Positions 47,479 through 60,240 of a stretch of DNA of 64,000 nt are shown here, in pieces. Position 1 is the first letter of the stretch. Every line of letters starts with the position of its first letter. This DNA is from Isoetes taiwanensis (taxonomy: Eukaryota > Streptophyta > Lycopodiopsida > Isoetales > Isoetaceae). The notes under the pieces are model-generated. The model was not told the DNA's origin and did not search any database. It saw only the letters and a list, made by a program, of their open reading frames with translations. Location: NCBI GenBank assembly GCA_021234155.1, contig JAJEKV010000004.1, positions 15,553,059 through 15,617,058 on the forward strand, read 5' to 3'. Made by a program: the position numbers and the translations under genes.

Positions 47479-49746
47479 GGCAATCACCGAACACTAAAAA
47501 TATATAGTAGCTTTGTTATGTTAAAGGAAGGAGAGTGTTTCCAAGTAAATATAGTAAAATTATCACTTTAGAATATAGAGCTACTCATTCATAAGCAATA
47601 TGTTCATTAGAATTAGTGAATCTGATGTTTGCAAGGATGATGCTTTGTTCAATGGTAATATCGGTCATTCTTGAACCCATAACCTCTACTGATGGGTTTA
47701 GAAGTTTTACCACTAGTATACACAATTATGACCTTGATTTTCCCACTAGAGTACAAAATTTGATAGCATTTCCCAGACACTGAATTTACATGGCTGCATT
47801 GACGATGTTTCTCAAATATTAGATCTTCATGTCTCTTATTTTATCACATTATACCTTTGAGATACACCTAGCCCCTTTGATTTGTACATCTATTTTGCCA
47901 TGTTTAGATTCATTAGTTATGGATAGATTGTGTTTTGTATATTTGCACCAATTCAAAAGTTGCATTACTAGACTCATATAGCTTGTCACTTTGGCATGGT
48001 GGTAAAGGGTTGGATGTTTGCAGAAAATCTATACAGTTTCCAAGAAGACCACAAGATCCAATATATCTAGGATCAATATATATGAAGAGACCATTTCTGG
48101 ATACTCACAACGAAAGCTTATGTTCATGGTTCAACTTATATTCAACTTATATGATCTGCATTAGTTTGTATTCCAGCTGATTTACCAAGCATTCAAGCTA
48201 ATTTACCTTGCATTCTGGGTGGTCTACCTCAATTTTGGCAGGGATTATTGCGCTCAAAATATTCTAACCGACTTCCACGTAAAAGGAATGCAGATTCACC
48301 TAGCATTCTGGCAGAGACACCCGTCATTTCCCCTGCCAAATGCAGGGTCGATCTTCATCCCATTATCTGAATAGAAAATTCATGTTAAGATGCTAAAATG
48401 GGGCACAACTTACGTAAAGTTAAGGGGGAGGAAATTTCAGTGTATTACAGGCCTAGATTAAAACCTATAATATTTCTGTGTGCAATGTTAAAAGGGATGG
48501 GCATCATTTTCTTAAAGTTGTGGTCAATACAATGCCATCCCCACGGGTTAATAAAATCCTTAATTAGGGTACAACTTTTTGGCCGTTTAAACACTTTAAG
48601 TCTTTGGAAACTTCCTTGAGGCGTCGAAGCCGTCACACCCTTCTCCCTCCTTTTCCCACAGGCGAAACTTAGATCTGAATGTTCCACATTGTTGATGATG
48701 GAGGATTTTCACAACATCGGTACGTGCAATTAGGAGTGAAGCCCACGAGGAAAAAGCTGCGGATTGGAGAAAATAATATCCGCAGTTCCGGATGGGATGC
48801 GTTTGGACAAAGAGAAGTTGAACAAGGAATAAAAATAGCCTTGTGCAAGGGCATCTTCAAGAAGTTAAGGAAACGAAAATAATGTCACGGATCGAGTTAG
48901 GATTCTGTTGGACAAAGGGGATGAACAAAGATAAAATATGGCAGCATGCAAGGCATCTTCAAGAAGTTAAAACACTCTGCAAGAAAAATCTACAAAATTA
49001 TACATAACAAAGTAAGAAAGCAACTTGCTTTCGTTTGAAAATTGCACTAGATCCAATGGTTGCTGAGGAACACAAAGTAAGGCCCAGGCTGCATTTAACA
49101 TGCAATGCCAAGATACCACAACAATGAACAGAAGTAGCGAGGCCAGGATATTGTAGCACATGTTAGGAAAAGCGGAAATGAAGGCAAAAAGCCAAAGGGT
49201 GGCGGTGGATCAAATGAGATCAGTGCATGGTAGAAAACATAAAAACCTTAGAATGCGATGCGAGAGTTGGAAAATCAGTTTTACTTATCACCAAAAGAAT
49301 CTAGAAGCGGTAGGAAGTGAGGTGAAGGCAATGAAGGCCTACGAATTAGGAAGGGAAGCTGATGTTGGAAGAGGTGAGAGCAGGTTTAAAGGCCGAGCCA
49401 CAAATGATTTGGCTACAAAGCAGGAGGTTCAAAGGCTGATAAGCTGTAAGGTTGGAGGCGGAAATTAAAAGATTTGGGCGGTGTCGAGATGGAAACTTGC
49501 TTTGAGAACAAGGTACAAAAAGAAATGAACCCTACATTAATGGCGGTCAAATGTAAACCAAACTTGAGGGAGGAGTTAAAGTTCTCGAAGAAGCGAGACT
49601 TCTGCATTTCTATAAACAAAAGATTCGTGGGCGAAAATGGATACTCACACTTGACATTAGCATCTACACTATTATACGAGAGATAAGTTGTTAGTGGGAA
49701 GATCCATTTTATACATATTCGACATGTGATGCGGAATTCACTAAAG
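47479..49746. other. Gene-poor spacer between the two LTR elements
   Basis: Contains a diverged tandem duplication (48790-48870 and 48895-48970, sharing GCATCTTCAAGAAGTTAA). A possible acceptor TTTTCCCACAG at about 48652-48662 precedes a charged frame (48679-48882) of unknown nature. Frames at 49160-49686 are Lys/Glu-rich and broken. Confidence 0.35.
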
Positions 49747-51243
49747 TGTGGCCAGCTCACTGAATATACTCGACCCGGTAGTATACATCGAGGGACTTTC
49801 CTCCATGGGTATCTACTTAATGGCCGGTCCCTCGAGTCTATCCGGGCCATACATGGAAGATGCTAGAGTGAAGAGACAGGTGTCATTACGACCCCGCCTT
49901 CAATGGGACTCCTACGTCGGCGGGCGTGAAGATACATGTTAGCAATCATGTATAAATAACCGCCGCGGTGGCACATCCATCAAATACCACGGCAAAGAAT
50001 ATGCATCTAATCCTAAAACACTGACCCGGGTTTCTGCGGTTCGAGATACAGCGAGGATGGTGGCGGCTCGGCCTCGAGATCAGCGGGGCCAGTGCCTTTG
50101 GCGTTGGGTGGCATAGAACATCGGCTGGGATTGTCCACTCCATCAGCCCCTCCACACTTTTACGGATGGAGTCGATTTCGCTAGCAAGCCGCTATAGCCT
50201 TGGGAGGCCTTGGGAGCTCGAGAAATTATCACCCCTGTTGAGCCTACTCCCGGGTTCATGATGCCCCGGTCCGGAGTAGAGGGTCGATGTCCCCCTTCCG
50301 GGGATCCAGTGGTTCCCATGGGTGAGCTAGAGAATCGTGCCGCATCGACCCACTTGTCCGTGCGGAGCTTACTCGCCTAAATCTACTTTCAGTGCAAGGG
50401 TGCCCCATCTGGTCACCTCACCCGGGGGTGTCGGGGCCCTCTCGTGGCTATAAGACCTGGCCATGAGGTCAGGGCCTTTTATATTTAGGTGGGACCTCAC
50501 CCCCCACTTCTGCTGCGTCCCTTCTTGTTACAAGGCAAGTCATAGCATCTATGACCCGGGTGGTCTCTTGGCCTGAGGCGCGTGGTGGGAATTAAGGGCT
50601 ACTAGGGCATACTATAATACTTTGGGCTCAGGAGGTCTCTGCCCGTGAAATCCCTGCTGGAAGAGCTATGGAATCTTACAAAGATACGTCATGCATCCAT
50701 CCTGGGCGTAATCAATGGTTGAGGAAAGGTTTAACTATCAAACAAGGGTTAATGTCATCGAGACAAGCAAGAGCGGCGGAGGCGCTGGCCTACTAGAATC
50801 GCTAACTTCGCTAACTATGTGTACTGCTTGGACCATAGCTAGCTCCACTATCCTGAATTACATGGTCCTTAAAACTTGGAGCGAGGGGTGGAAGCGACAT
50901 CTCGGGGTTGGCCTCTCCTCTCCTCCAATTGCTCCCTAATTGAATTGGGGCACAAAAGCCTAATTTGGGTGTCCAAAATGGAAACCCTACCTTGCCCAGT
51001 GATTTGGGCCAGGTGGCGACTCGGAAGGTTGGCTAATGTTAACTAATTTGGTATTTAGGCCCTTTTATTATTATATTGAAGCCTTAAATTCGAATTAGGG
51101 TTTAAGATTAAGTTTCCACCTTTATAATTTAATTATTAACATAGCTAACCTTAGCTTATGAATAGTATTATGCCATTTAATTATTCATAGTGGCGTGTCC
51201 GCGTATTTATATAAAAAGGCGTATAAATATGTGGAGCGTCACA
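49747..51243 (-). repeat. Second element, 3' LTR
   Basis: Starts TGTGGCC and ends GGAGCGTCACA. It shares with the chromovirus LTR a short GGGTGG(C/T)(A)CCATC block, so the two families are distantly related. Confidence 0.82.
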
Positions 51244-51258
51244 TTCTCCCCACCAAAA
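51244..51258 (-). promoter_or_regulatory. Polypurine tract
   Basis: TTTTGGTGGGGAGAA on the minus strand immediately upstream of the LTR end; nearly identical to the tract at 35864. Confidence 0.75.
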
Positions 51259-54200
51259 GTGATGTTGTCCTCGAAGCATCAAGACTACTCTTCTTTGGCC
51301 AAGGCAGCCGTACATTGGAAGGAAGTCTCCCCTCCTTAAAGAGATAAGCGTGAGATTGGATTTCAATTGCTTTCGTAGTATAGCTAATTTTGAATTCATT
51401 CTTTCAAGTACACGCAATCACTATATATTATGGATGTAGACACAAGCAAGTTCTATTGTTCTTATATTATAATGTATGGAGTTATTAAGCTCAGAATCGC
51501 TTAGTAGAAAGGATTCTAATGATATTAACTTGTTTATAAGGTATTATATTCTCCGTCATGGTAATGCATTTGGAATTACAAATGCTGCTTAATTTAATTT
51601 TTTTATCAATTTTGTTTTCCTATTTTCTTATCGCTTTTGACAACTCATAAGGTCCTACTCTCAAGATTGACATGCCCTCACATTTAATTTTACCCCTTTA
51701 ATACAATTATATCATTACATCAGATCAGACACTTTACTTATACTCTAATAGGACACGTTTTCATATCACTACTATTCATAACCTTCTAAGATGTAATCTA
51801 AGTCTCGTTGCCTTCCCAAGTTTGTACAAGACACACATAATTATCTCCCTTTAGTTACAAGCCTGACAAGCGTGTTTAAATAGTTCCTAATTCATTATCT
51901 TTTAATGTTTTATGCTCATACTTATTCGTAGTTTATCTTAACTATAGGTTATATTCATACGCTTGTATTTACTTTTGAATTACTTTATTCATATTATTAT
52001 TATTTTCGAATTTGTCACACATACAGACACTCTTATATTTATGACACATCTCCATGACATATTCACGTGAATCGCAAATTTTGTCGCTATCTCGGCAGTT
52101 AAGGGATGCAATCCCTCCCAGATTACGTATGACAGGGATTATGGGTGTCTACTTGGAAGATATGCCCGGTCATACTGGAGGCTATTATATAATGATGGAT
52201 ACGCCATTCCATGTAGAAGGTAGGATCGATATAGCACCATATCTGATGAAGTGGTTTATGATTATCTACCATCGACTTTGCTAGAGGTACTATACTATAA
52301 GTGGATCACACTATAAGTACCCAGCCTCCCCGAAAAGGGAAGCACTACTTTAAGTGTAGGTTCTTGCTACTTTCCAGCGACATACTTGAATGGAGGCAAG
52401 CGATGCGCCGAAAGGTAGAGAATAATGTGGTATGAGGAGGCGATCCATAAAGTGCGGATTACATTTAAGTGCATATATTGGCGCTTCCCAAGGAGATTGT
52501 TGTTCCCCGAGGGTGCAACAAAGATGCAAGATTATAGATTTGAAAGAAGACCACGAACATGTATTGTAAAGCCAAGGATGTTGGTTAACACAGAGCATTA
52601 TGCATGATATATAACTAAGGAAATGGCTACATCTTATATGTCGGCTGGGGTTAAATGCTACGTCAATAAAAAGACCTGACAATAGAGTGGAACGAAGTTG
52701 CACACAAGGTGAAGAGAAGACTACAATTGGTAGGAGCAAAGAACTAATGGAAGTAATATACCCACGACAAGGGAGACAAAAGGTGTTTAAAGTTGTTGTA
52801 TCAATGCTTCAAATATAGAGAGTCAATAACACGCTGGAATATACGGGTCGAGCATGAATAAGCGGTAGGCTGCTTCAATGAACATCTCACCAAGGAGGAT
52901 GCTCGACTTGGTATCGTGTGTGTATCCCAGGAGTAATTCCGCTGGTATATATGTACTAGCCATTTAATAGTAAACATGGGCAGATAGGATATATACTAGA
53001 GCTTTTAGCCCTGAGCATTCCATATTAATACGGAAGTAATGACTAGAGCTTGAGGAGGAAGGCAACCATACAGGGTAAATGAAACCACAAACAAGCGTGG
53101 CGGTAATTAGACAACCGTTGAGGAAAATATGAATATAGCTAGATGCCTATGTCAACGAGTTACATATGAGCAGACTTGTTGGTGCACAAATACGTGTTAC
53201 TACATCATACAACAACGTAGCTGCCTTGGATGTTGGAAGGACTTAGTAGTATCAAATACTGCTACTCTCAGCGAGGATATCAAGGATGTCGATTGTGACA
53301 TCCGTATGTATGTCATAATAAAGACAGAATATTCGTAGGTTATCGTGGCATAACATGACAACAGCCATGGTATAGCGACAATGATATGCTTATATACTAA
53401 GATATTGGGTTAAGGTATGGTCCACTGGTAGATATGCACCAAGCTTATTACTAAGGAGATGAGAAGAGTTTAAATCAATGCAGAAATAGCCAGGAGTAAG
53501 TCGACGCTACATTGAAGAACATCCCGGAGATGGTTGGAATTCCATTGAACAACCGATAATGAGAGGTTAACTATTCAAAGGTTCCAGAAGAACACTACTT
53601 CAACGTTATGTTTCCGAGCATTTATTTGGTTTTGGGAATAAAAGATGGATCAAATCGCGCCCTCCTCATAGGAAGAGAAGAAGGGAGCATTTACCCACTT
53701 TGGTGATTGGTATCTTAGGATGTCCAGAAGAGGGCAATACATAGTAATCTAAGTCTATAAAAATCAAGATTTATAGTGTATAGATTATATAAGAGATTAT
53801 AGACCAAGAACCATATATCCTAAGAGTTACCTTACCTGGGGAAACAAATTGTAGGCACGGAAGTGATATCGGAGGATCCGCTGTCTCAGGTATAGACCCG
53901 CTTAGAGATTATGACTTGAAACTTTAAGAGGGTGTAAGGAATGATAATCCTATGGCTACATCAATTTAAGATTGAAACATTGGGTTTTCCTTTATTAGAA
54001 GACCAGAGGTTTTAGTGCCCGCCTTCATTATGAGGGAGCAAAGACTATAAATATTCAAAGCGGGGCCAAAAGTTGAGGTTGACATGCTAAACTTAAGAAA
54101 ATAGGTTAGGTGTGACAAAACATGGTTTAAAAAAATTTAAATTAACCAAGGAACCTTTTAGAAAAGTGCCTTGACTATGGTAGAAACCTTGAACTATGTA

Positions 54201-57060
54201 TAATCCCATGGGAAAATTATAGTTTATGTACGGGGTTAAAGTACTTAAGGCTTAAATTAATCCTTTTAGGTCAACCTCCCTTTAGGTTAAGATATCTATG
54301 GTGGCGGCATTTTATTGGGTGACGTCGCCTTATTATACGTGTATCAGAGTAAATACGTGAACGTCACATTCTCCTCTTAGAAATAATGTTGTCTCGTGAC
54401 AAGGTTAGCCAACAAATGACGGTTAATCGAACTCAGAATAGAAGAGTATAAGAAGCGAAGGTAATTCTTTATTTGTGCTGTAATAGTATGAAAGCTTAAA
54501 ACATAGAAGAGTTTTCTGAAGGTTTAAGGACCGAAGTCCGATATCAAAACATCACCGTAACAAAAAGGTAATGTATGTGATAAGATAGAATCGAAAAGTC
54601 GGGCCATCAAGAACCTCTTCTACATGGGCGGTGTCACGTATCGCCATCGCCCGCATTAGCTGTGAATACATCACATGTACAAGTCCAACATAGAGTAAGC
54701 CCTCATTTACTTGGGAAGTAGGTGGTATGCCCACATCATAAGAACTACGAAGGTTACATTTCACGGTTAGAAAGTAGCCTAGCATTGTGGATGAGGATAT
54801 GTTTGAAAGAGGTATATAGTATGTACACATACGATAAACATGTGCCGGAGAGGTAATTCAAGTGGCTAATAAGGAGAGAAAGACCAGTGTATCCCAAAGT
54901 TACCGAAGGAAGGGTTTCTAGAGTATGTCTGGACATGAGCAAAATAAATATCTACCCGCTGGTACAAGGTAGATGTCGTAGTTGGCACCTCAAATAAAAT
55001 GTCAACCGCCAATAGAATGAAGCTAAGATGAGGGGGTTGAATAGTACAATAGTACAATTCCGTGATAGGTATCCAATAGGAGTTACAAAGCAAAGTTAAA
55101 GTGTGTCTTGAATAGGACACCTAAACTAGTTTCCACATGATCCATAGCCGGATCGGACCGAGGTGAACAAATGGGTGGGCATGGAGGTGTGTTAGGATAT
55201 ACAGGACTGCAACATGGAAGTCCGTCCTATATCAAATGCCTGTGATTGTAGGAAGACTCATAAAATACAGGTAGGCACCTTGATGACCTGTAATTTAGGA
55301 TTAGTACCGGCTCACCCATTTTAGGCCATGACTATGGCTTAAAATGAGGATGCCAAGTCATTTGAATGCCGTAACAACAACATAACAATGACAGAGAAAT
55401 GATGTAGAACAACGTTGAATCATAACCCCAAATGATAGTGGTCAACAATATAGGGAATGATATAATAGCCGCTTTAGAAGCCAATAACACATTAATGAAT
55501 ATGTAAAGGAGTAATTGGATTGGTGACTTACCGAGTAAAGGTCACAACAAAACTAAGTGAGTTGTGTAACGCTAGTAGAAAAAGTGCATGGGTCAGAAAC
55601 AACATGACCCTTATTAAAGATGCTTATAACTGTAGAAAGGTTATTGTCTAACATGAAGGGTAGTCCTTGCTAACATGCAAAGATATACCCTCGGCGTTTG
55701 AAAGGCAGCAAGAGCTGAAAAAAACTTTTAAAGATTTGATGTATGACTTTAAGGAAGAAGACTTCATGTCCCAGGACAAGATGGTGAATTGAATTTACCA
55801 AAAGACATTTTTAATAATTAAATAGATAGGTAGATAGCATTTATACGCCATGCCATATTGGCAAAGGTCCATGAGGACATATGAGGAACCCTCGAGACTT
55901 GAAGACAAGATCTCCGATAGAGGAGGCTTAGCTTAAGCAGGTCTTGTGTGGTATTGTCCTTCGGGATAGTCATCACATAATCGCTTGGAATATGTAAGTT
56001 CATATTGGCGACTTCGTGATGTTTAGGCATTAAAATAATGGTTGGAAATACTTTGCCCGCCTAGAAGGGAGGATAGCCAACAATAGTTGGATGTCATTGG
56101 ACCCTACGGTGGAAGAACCCCAAAAGAGGGTAGTAGGTCATGGAGTTTGACAACAGGTGGGCACGTATAATTATTCACGGACATATAGGCTGTGAGGTTT
56201 GGCAACAAAAATAATACTTTTGTAGCGGGATTGATTTAGGAATGAAGGTGTTAACACTATTGTAGGGGTCTAACACAAGCACTCAACACGATTACAGGGT
56301 ATGTATCCCAGTCGGGGAAATGGTCCACAAAAAAGAACATGACCATTTGAGAAAAGTAGTGAAGGGTGGTAGGATTAAAAGCTACCCATGGTCTAGCTTT
56401 TAGAAGGGTCTTTGCATGGAGTCCCTAGTTGGTTGGGCGAGAAGAGATCCTTTCTCTAGAAAATGACGCAGTCAAGGTTTAGACACTAGAGAGAGACAAC
56501 GTTAATTCTGAGTTATGTCTATAAAACATTACTTATATAACGTCATGGGTCTAATATAATGCATATAAATGTAGTATGGATTGAATCATGGCAAGGCCCA
56601 AGAAATTGGTTATCAAGGCATCTACCAAAAGAAAATATAGGTCGAGGAACTGATAAGCTGGATATTATTATCGCCGCTAAGGAATATCCAAGGATATAAC
56701 ACATTTTGCTATCCTAGAGAATTGCCCCGTTATTAATTAAATTCGGGAATTAGTCCCACCAAGTGAGTTGATGTTATCATAACAAGTTGGGGACTTGCTA
56801 GATCTGGCGTTTCATTAATTGGGTTTATTCCTAGGGATACTAGCTTTATATATGGTTAACAGTTATCCCGGGTTGACTATGGCGAGAGAGGTTGACTCCC
56901 CGTGGCTATGGCAAGACCGCTTACTCATGCTACTATAGAGAGAGCTTGCTCCGGCGGAGTTGTTGCCTCCACAACGGGGATCTATAGAAGGTAGTCTTCT
57001 AATTTAAATAGAGAACAGAACCACTATAAATAAAATGAGCTATTATATTCCTCAATAGAG
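51259..57060. other. Interior of the second LTR element
   Basis: AT-rich, many short frames on both strands, none with a recognisable domain. Contains the extra LTR boundary at 54368 and nested repeats near its right end. Confidence 0.45.
54240..54380 (-). mobile_element. Third LTR boundary with polypurine tract
   Basis: GTGAACGTCACA ends at 54368 and is followed by TTCTCCTCTTAGAAATAATG and TTGTCTCG, the same arrangement as the LTR/PPT junctions at 35863 and 51243 (TTCTCC..., then ATGATGTTGTC). The LTR body upstream is not clearly bounded and no partner copy was found. A nested or recombined element is likely. Confidence 0.5.
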
Positions 57061-57066
57061 GAACTT

Positions 57067-57125
57067 AGCCCATTGGTAAAGGGGTTGACTTGGTTGTAGA
57101 AGGTCAAGGGTTCAATCCCACAATA
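57067..57125 (+). mobile_element. tRNA-like SINE head, copy 1
   Basis: CCATTGGTAAAGGGGTTG (A box) and AAGGGTTCAATCCCAC (B box) are spaced as in a tRNA gene, but the molecule does not fold as a functional tRNA. Confidence 0.55.
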
Positions 57126-57237
57126 TGCCACTTTCTTTTAAAAAGAGTTGTGGTCTAGAAATAAAACATTAGATATGTATAAGAATTAGATATGTATAAG
57201 AATGTTTATAAAACATAAACATTACATAAAAAGAAAG

Positions 57238-57302
57238 TTGGCTCATTGGTAAAGGTGTTGGCTTGGGTGTGAAAGGTCAGGGGTTCAATCCCAGGATGTA
57301 CC
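57238..57302 (+). mobile_element. tRNA-like SINE head, copy 2
   Basis: A second copy, TCATTGGTAAAGGTGTTGG with AGGGGTTCAATCCCAGG, lies 173 bp from the first. A third, weaker resemblance (ATCATGGGTTCGAAATG) is at about 57427. Confidence 0.55.
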
Positions 57303-57544
57303 TTTTGCTTAAAAAGGATGTTTAACTAGGCAAAACAGATTATAGATGTGTATAATAAAGGGAGAGAATATTATATCCTACATTGAGAGTGGGCAAAATG
57401 GAAAGACTCTTGGGTTAGAAGTGGGAAATCATGGGTTCGAAATGAGGAGGGAAAAATGAAGGAAAAAGTTACCTTTAACTAATTTTTTTTTGAAATTTTA
57501 ACCCTAAAAAATTTTTAAAAAGAAAAAAGGGTGAGCGCTTTTTG

Positions 57545-57603
57545 AGGTGGCACCCCTTCCTCGACGTTACTCTGACGCGGGGAGGCGTCAGAGTACCCCA
57601 CAG
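57545..57603. repeat. Palindromic module 1
   Basis: Contains a perfect 10-bp stem ACTCTGACGC / GCGTCAGAGT with a 6-nt loop and precedes TTAGGG repeats. It shares GGTGGC, CACCCCTT, CTCGACGTT and GTACCC with module 2. Confidence 0.7.
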
Positions 57604-57651
57604 TTAGGGTTAGGGTTAGGGTTAGGGTTAGGGTTAGGGTTAGGGTTAGGG
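57604..57651. repeat. Interstitial (TTAGGG)8
   Basis: Eight exact TTAGGG units followed by a T-run of 19. Most plants use TTTAGGG at telomeres, so the six-base unit is notable. Confidence 0.95.
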
Positions 57652-57675
57652 TTTTTTTTTTTTTTTTTTTAAAGG

Positions 57676-57763
57676 GTGGCGGGCACCCCTTACTCCTCGA
57701 CGTTGCTACCGATGCCCGGAACACCGGCAGGGTACCCTGCCCGCCACTTAGGGTTAGGGTTTC
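57676..57763. repeat. Palindromic module 2 with TTAGGG end
   Basis: Bounded by inverted GTGGCGGGCA / TGCCCGCCAC, with an internal perfect palindrome GGCAGGGTACCCTGCC, and followed by two TTAGGG units (57749-57760). Homologous to module 1. Confidence 0.8.
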
Positions 57764-57927
57764 AGACCGGTACACATACCAATATTATACTTAAACCCGT
57801 TAAATCAATCATGACAACATCTACTACACCACCCAAATCTCATACTACTCCAAAATCCTCGCCTCACTAGCCATTAACGATCTAACGAGTTAGTATGTGG
57901 GCCGGGCAATAGTTTGGCTTCCCAGAA

Positions 57928-57942
57928 CCATGCTCGATACCT
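57928..57942 (-). promoter_or_regulatory. Primer-binding site of the second element
   Basis: AGGTATCGAGCATGG on the minus strand. It again lacks the A of CAG relative to TGGTATCAGAGC, as in the chromovirus site. Confidence 0.7.
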
Positions 57943-57943
57943 T

Positions 57944-59520
57944 TGTAGCGGACTCCCCTCGAATATATCGAGGGTCTACGTATACATGCGATATAGGATT
58001 TTTTCCTCCCATGGCGACCATCTCATATGCCACGAGAACCCTAAAAGTCTATCTAGGGCCATCTATGGAAAGACGCTTTCACCCGAGTGAAGGACACGGA
58101 GGTGTCATTGTCGCCCCACGCCTTCAATGGGACTCCTACGTCGGCGGGCGTGAATACATGTTAGCACACAACATAAATCATATATAAATAACCACCACGA
58201 AGGGTGGCACATCCATCAAATACCGGCAAAGAATATGCATCTAATCCTAAGGAAAACACCCCAAACCCGGGTTTCTGATTCCCGGACTCTGTGAGGATAG
58301 ACGGCTCGGCCTCAAGAGATCGGGCAGGTATAACTTTGGCGCTGGCTGGCATAGAACATCGGCTAGGGTTGTCCCTCCATCCGCCCCTCCATTGCACACT
58401 TTGCGGATGGGGTCGATTCAGCTATGGCCGCTATAGCCTTCCTGAGGCAGCGGGCTCGAGGTATCACCTGGCGAGCCTACTCCGGGGGTTCATGGCGCCC
58501 GGTCCGATGAGGCAGGTCAGGGGAAGTGTCCCTTCCAGGATCAGTGGTTCCATGGTGAGCTAGAAATCGTGCGCATCAGCGACCCCGTGATCCGTGCGAC
58601 TTACTCACCCTAAATCTACTCAAAGTGCAAGGTGCCCCATGCGGGTCACACCTCTACACCAGGGGAGTGTGGGGGCCCATACCGGCCTACGTGACCGGCT
58701 ATCGGGCCTAGCCTTCCACCAGAGGGAGTCCCAGAGCCTTTTATGTTCGTGCAAGACCCCACCCCCACTTCACCCTTTGCGTCCCTTCTTTGGTGCTAAG
58801 CCAATCCATAGCATCTATGACCCGGTGGTCTCTTGTACACAAAGGCGCATTGGTGGGAATTAAAGGAGCTACTAGGAGCATACTATAATACATGGGCTCG
58901 GAGGTCTCTACCGAAAGTAATCCCTACTTTTCGGAAGAACTAACAATGAGAGATACTACAAAAGATACATCCATCCATCCAGGGCGTGAATCAATAGTTG
59001 AGAGCGGTTCTAACTATCAAACAAGGGTTAATCATCATGAGAGACAAGCAAAGAAGCCCGGACAGAGGCTTAGCCTACTAGAATCACAACCACGCTTAAC
59101 TATGTACTTGGGAACCATAGCTAGCTCCACTATCCCCGGGGTGCAATTCCTTCCGGCCGAAATGTGGTCGGAACAAAGCGACATGGTTGGCCAAGGATGG
59201 CGACATCTCCTCCTCCATCTCCAATTGCTCCTAATTCGAATTGGGGCACAAAAGCCCTAATTTGGGTGTCCAAAATGGAAACCCTACCTTGCCCAATCGA
59301 TTTGGGCCAGGTGGCAGCTCCGGGTTGGCTAATATTAACTAATTTGGTATTTTAGGCCCTTTTAATATTATATTAAGCCTTAAATTCGAATTAGGGTTTA
59401 TAATTTAATTATTAACATAGCTAACCTTAGCTTATGAATAATTAATGTGCCATTAATTATTCATAGTGACGTGTCACGTATTTATACTTAAAAAGGCGTA
59501 TAAATATGTGGAACGTCACA
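57944..59520 (-). repeat. Second element, 5' LTR
   Basis: Starts TGTAGCGG and ends GGAACGTCACA; aligns with 49747-51243, again with clusters of small differences in GC-rich CNG contexts. Confidence 0.82.
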
Positions 59521-60240
59521 AAAGCTTACAGGTTAAGTTTAGCACTGAATTGCCAACATGAGTATCATATAGCTTGTTGTTCATTGTTGAGAGGAGGACA
59601 ATGTATTCATGGTTGCCCTGGAAAGGTGCCAGAGGGTGTATTTGACGAGCTAGGTTTTGGCCATGTTGCAGGTGCTTCAAATAGTACACCAAAAAAAGGA
59701 TGTGTTAATCATCTGCAATTGAGGTCTCACCCTTCGAGGGGTTCAAAGAAGGACAATGGTGCCATTTGAAGGTGCAATTACACCCAAAGTCCTATAGAAT
59801 CTGATCAACCAGACTGATTTGAATGCAACAAGAACCACCACCACCAGTTCAAGAAGCTATAGAAGAAGTCAGAAACAACCACCAGTTGTAAACACGCACG
59901 GTTGTGGAAAAACAACAGACCGGATTGTACACTTGAAGCACCTAAGGAAGTTGAGGAAGTAATTCCATCGGATGAGAGCAACTTGGGTGAATATTTGCCA
60001 AAAGGAAAGGGCGTAAGAACAAAGAGGGGTAAATTTGGAGGATAGCAAAGAAGTTGTTCGAGCTACAAGAAAGAGAACAAGAAGTAGCTATGCTAAAGAT
60101 GCGGGGGACGCTAGTCTCAATCATGACACCACACCTATCGAAGTGTGTTCAAGAAAAAATCAATCCAGGCCCTCAAGTTTGGTGAGCCCGATCTTCAACA
60201 AGTGATTGCCTTTTAATAACCCCGGAAAGGGGTGTGGGCA
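59521..60240 (+). pseudogene. Broken basic/Cys-rich coding remnant
   Basis: Plus-strand frames include HEYHIACCSLLRGGQCIHGC (a Cys/His cluster) and VPEGVFDELGF, then, after frameshifts near 60000-60130, a basic segment RATRKRTRSSYAKDAG. It may be an N-terminal or neighbouring part of the phosphatase remnant at 61.27 kb, or a separate transposon protein. Not recognised with confidence. Confidence 0.27.

Larger units (their letters stand above)
49747..59520 (-). mobile_element. Second LTR element, apparently non-autonomous
   Basis: Direct repeats at 49747-51243 and 57944-59520 flank about 6.7 kb. A polypurine tract (51244-51258) and a primer site (57928-57942) sit at the correct inner edges and give minus orientation. 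Left flank TAAAG and right flank AAAGC share AAAG, a possible short target duplication. No reverse transcriptase, integrase or protease motif could be found on either strand of the interior, which is AT-rich and stop-dense, so it looks like a large non-autonomous derivative or an element whose coding part has been lost. Confidence 0.8.

Noticed and set aside
49413-49850. 145-codon minus-strand frame crossing the LTR border at 49747
   Set aside because: It spans the boundary of the inserted element, so it cannot be an ancestral gene, and it has no domain.
52350-52739. 129-codon minus-strand frame inside the second LTR element as pol
   Set aside because: No reverse transcriptase, RNase H or integrase motif; Ser/Cys/Leu-rich composition typical of chance frames in this DNA.
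57067-57302. Two tandem tRNA genes
   Set aside because: A and B boxes are present, but no acceptor stem pairs and the copies diverge like SINE heads.
59494-59520. CGTCACA-type end as a cAMP/bZIP regulatory site
   Set aside because: It is the conserved LTR terminus found at several element ends.
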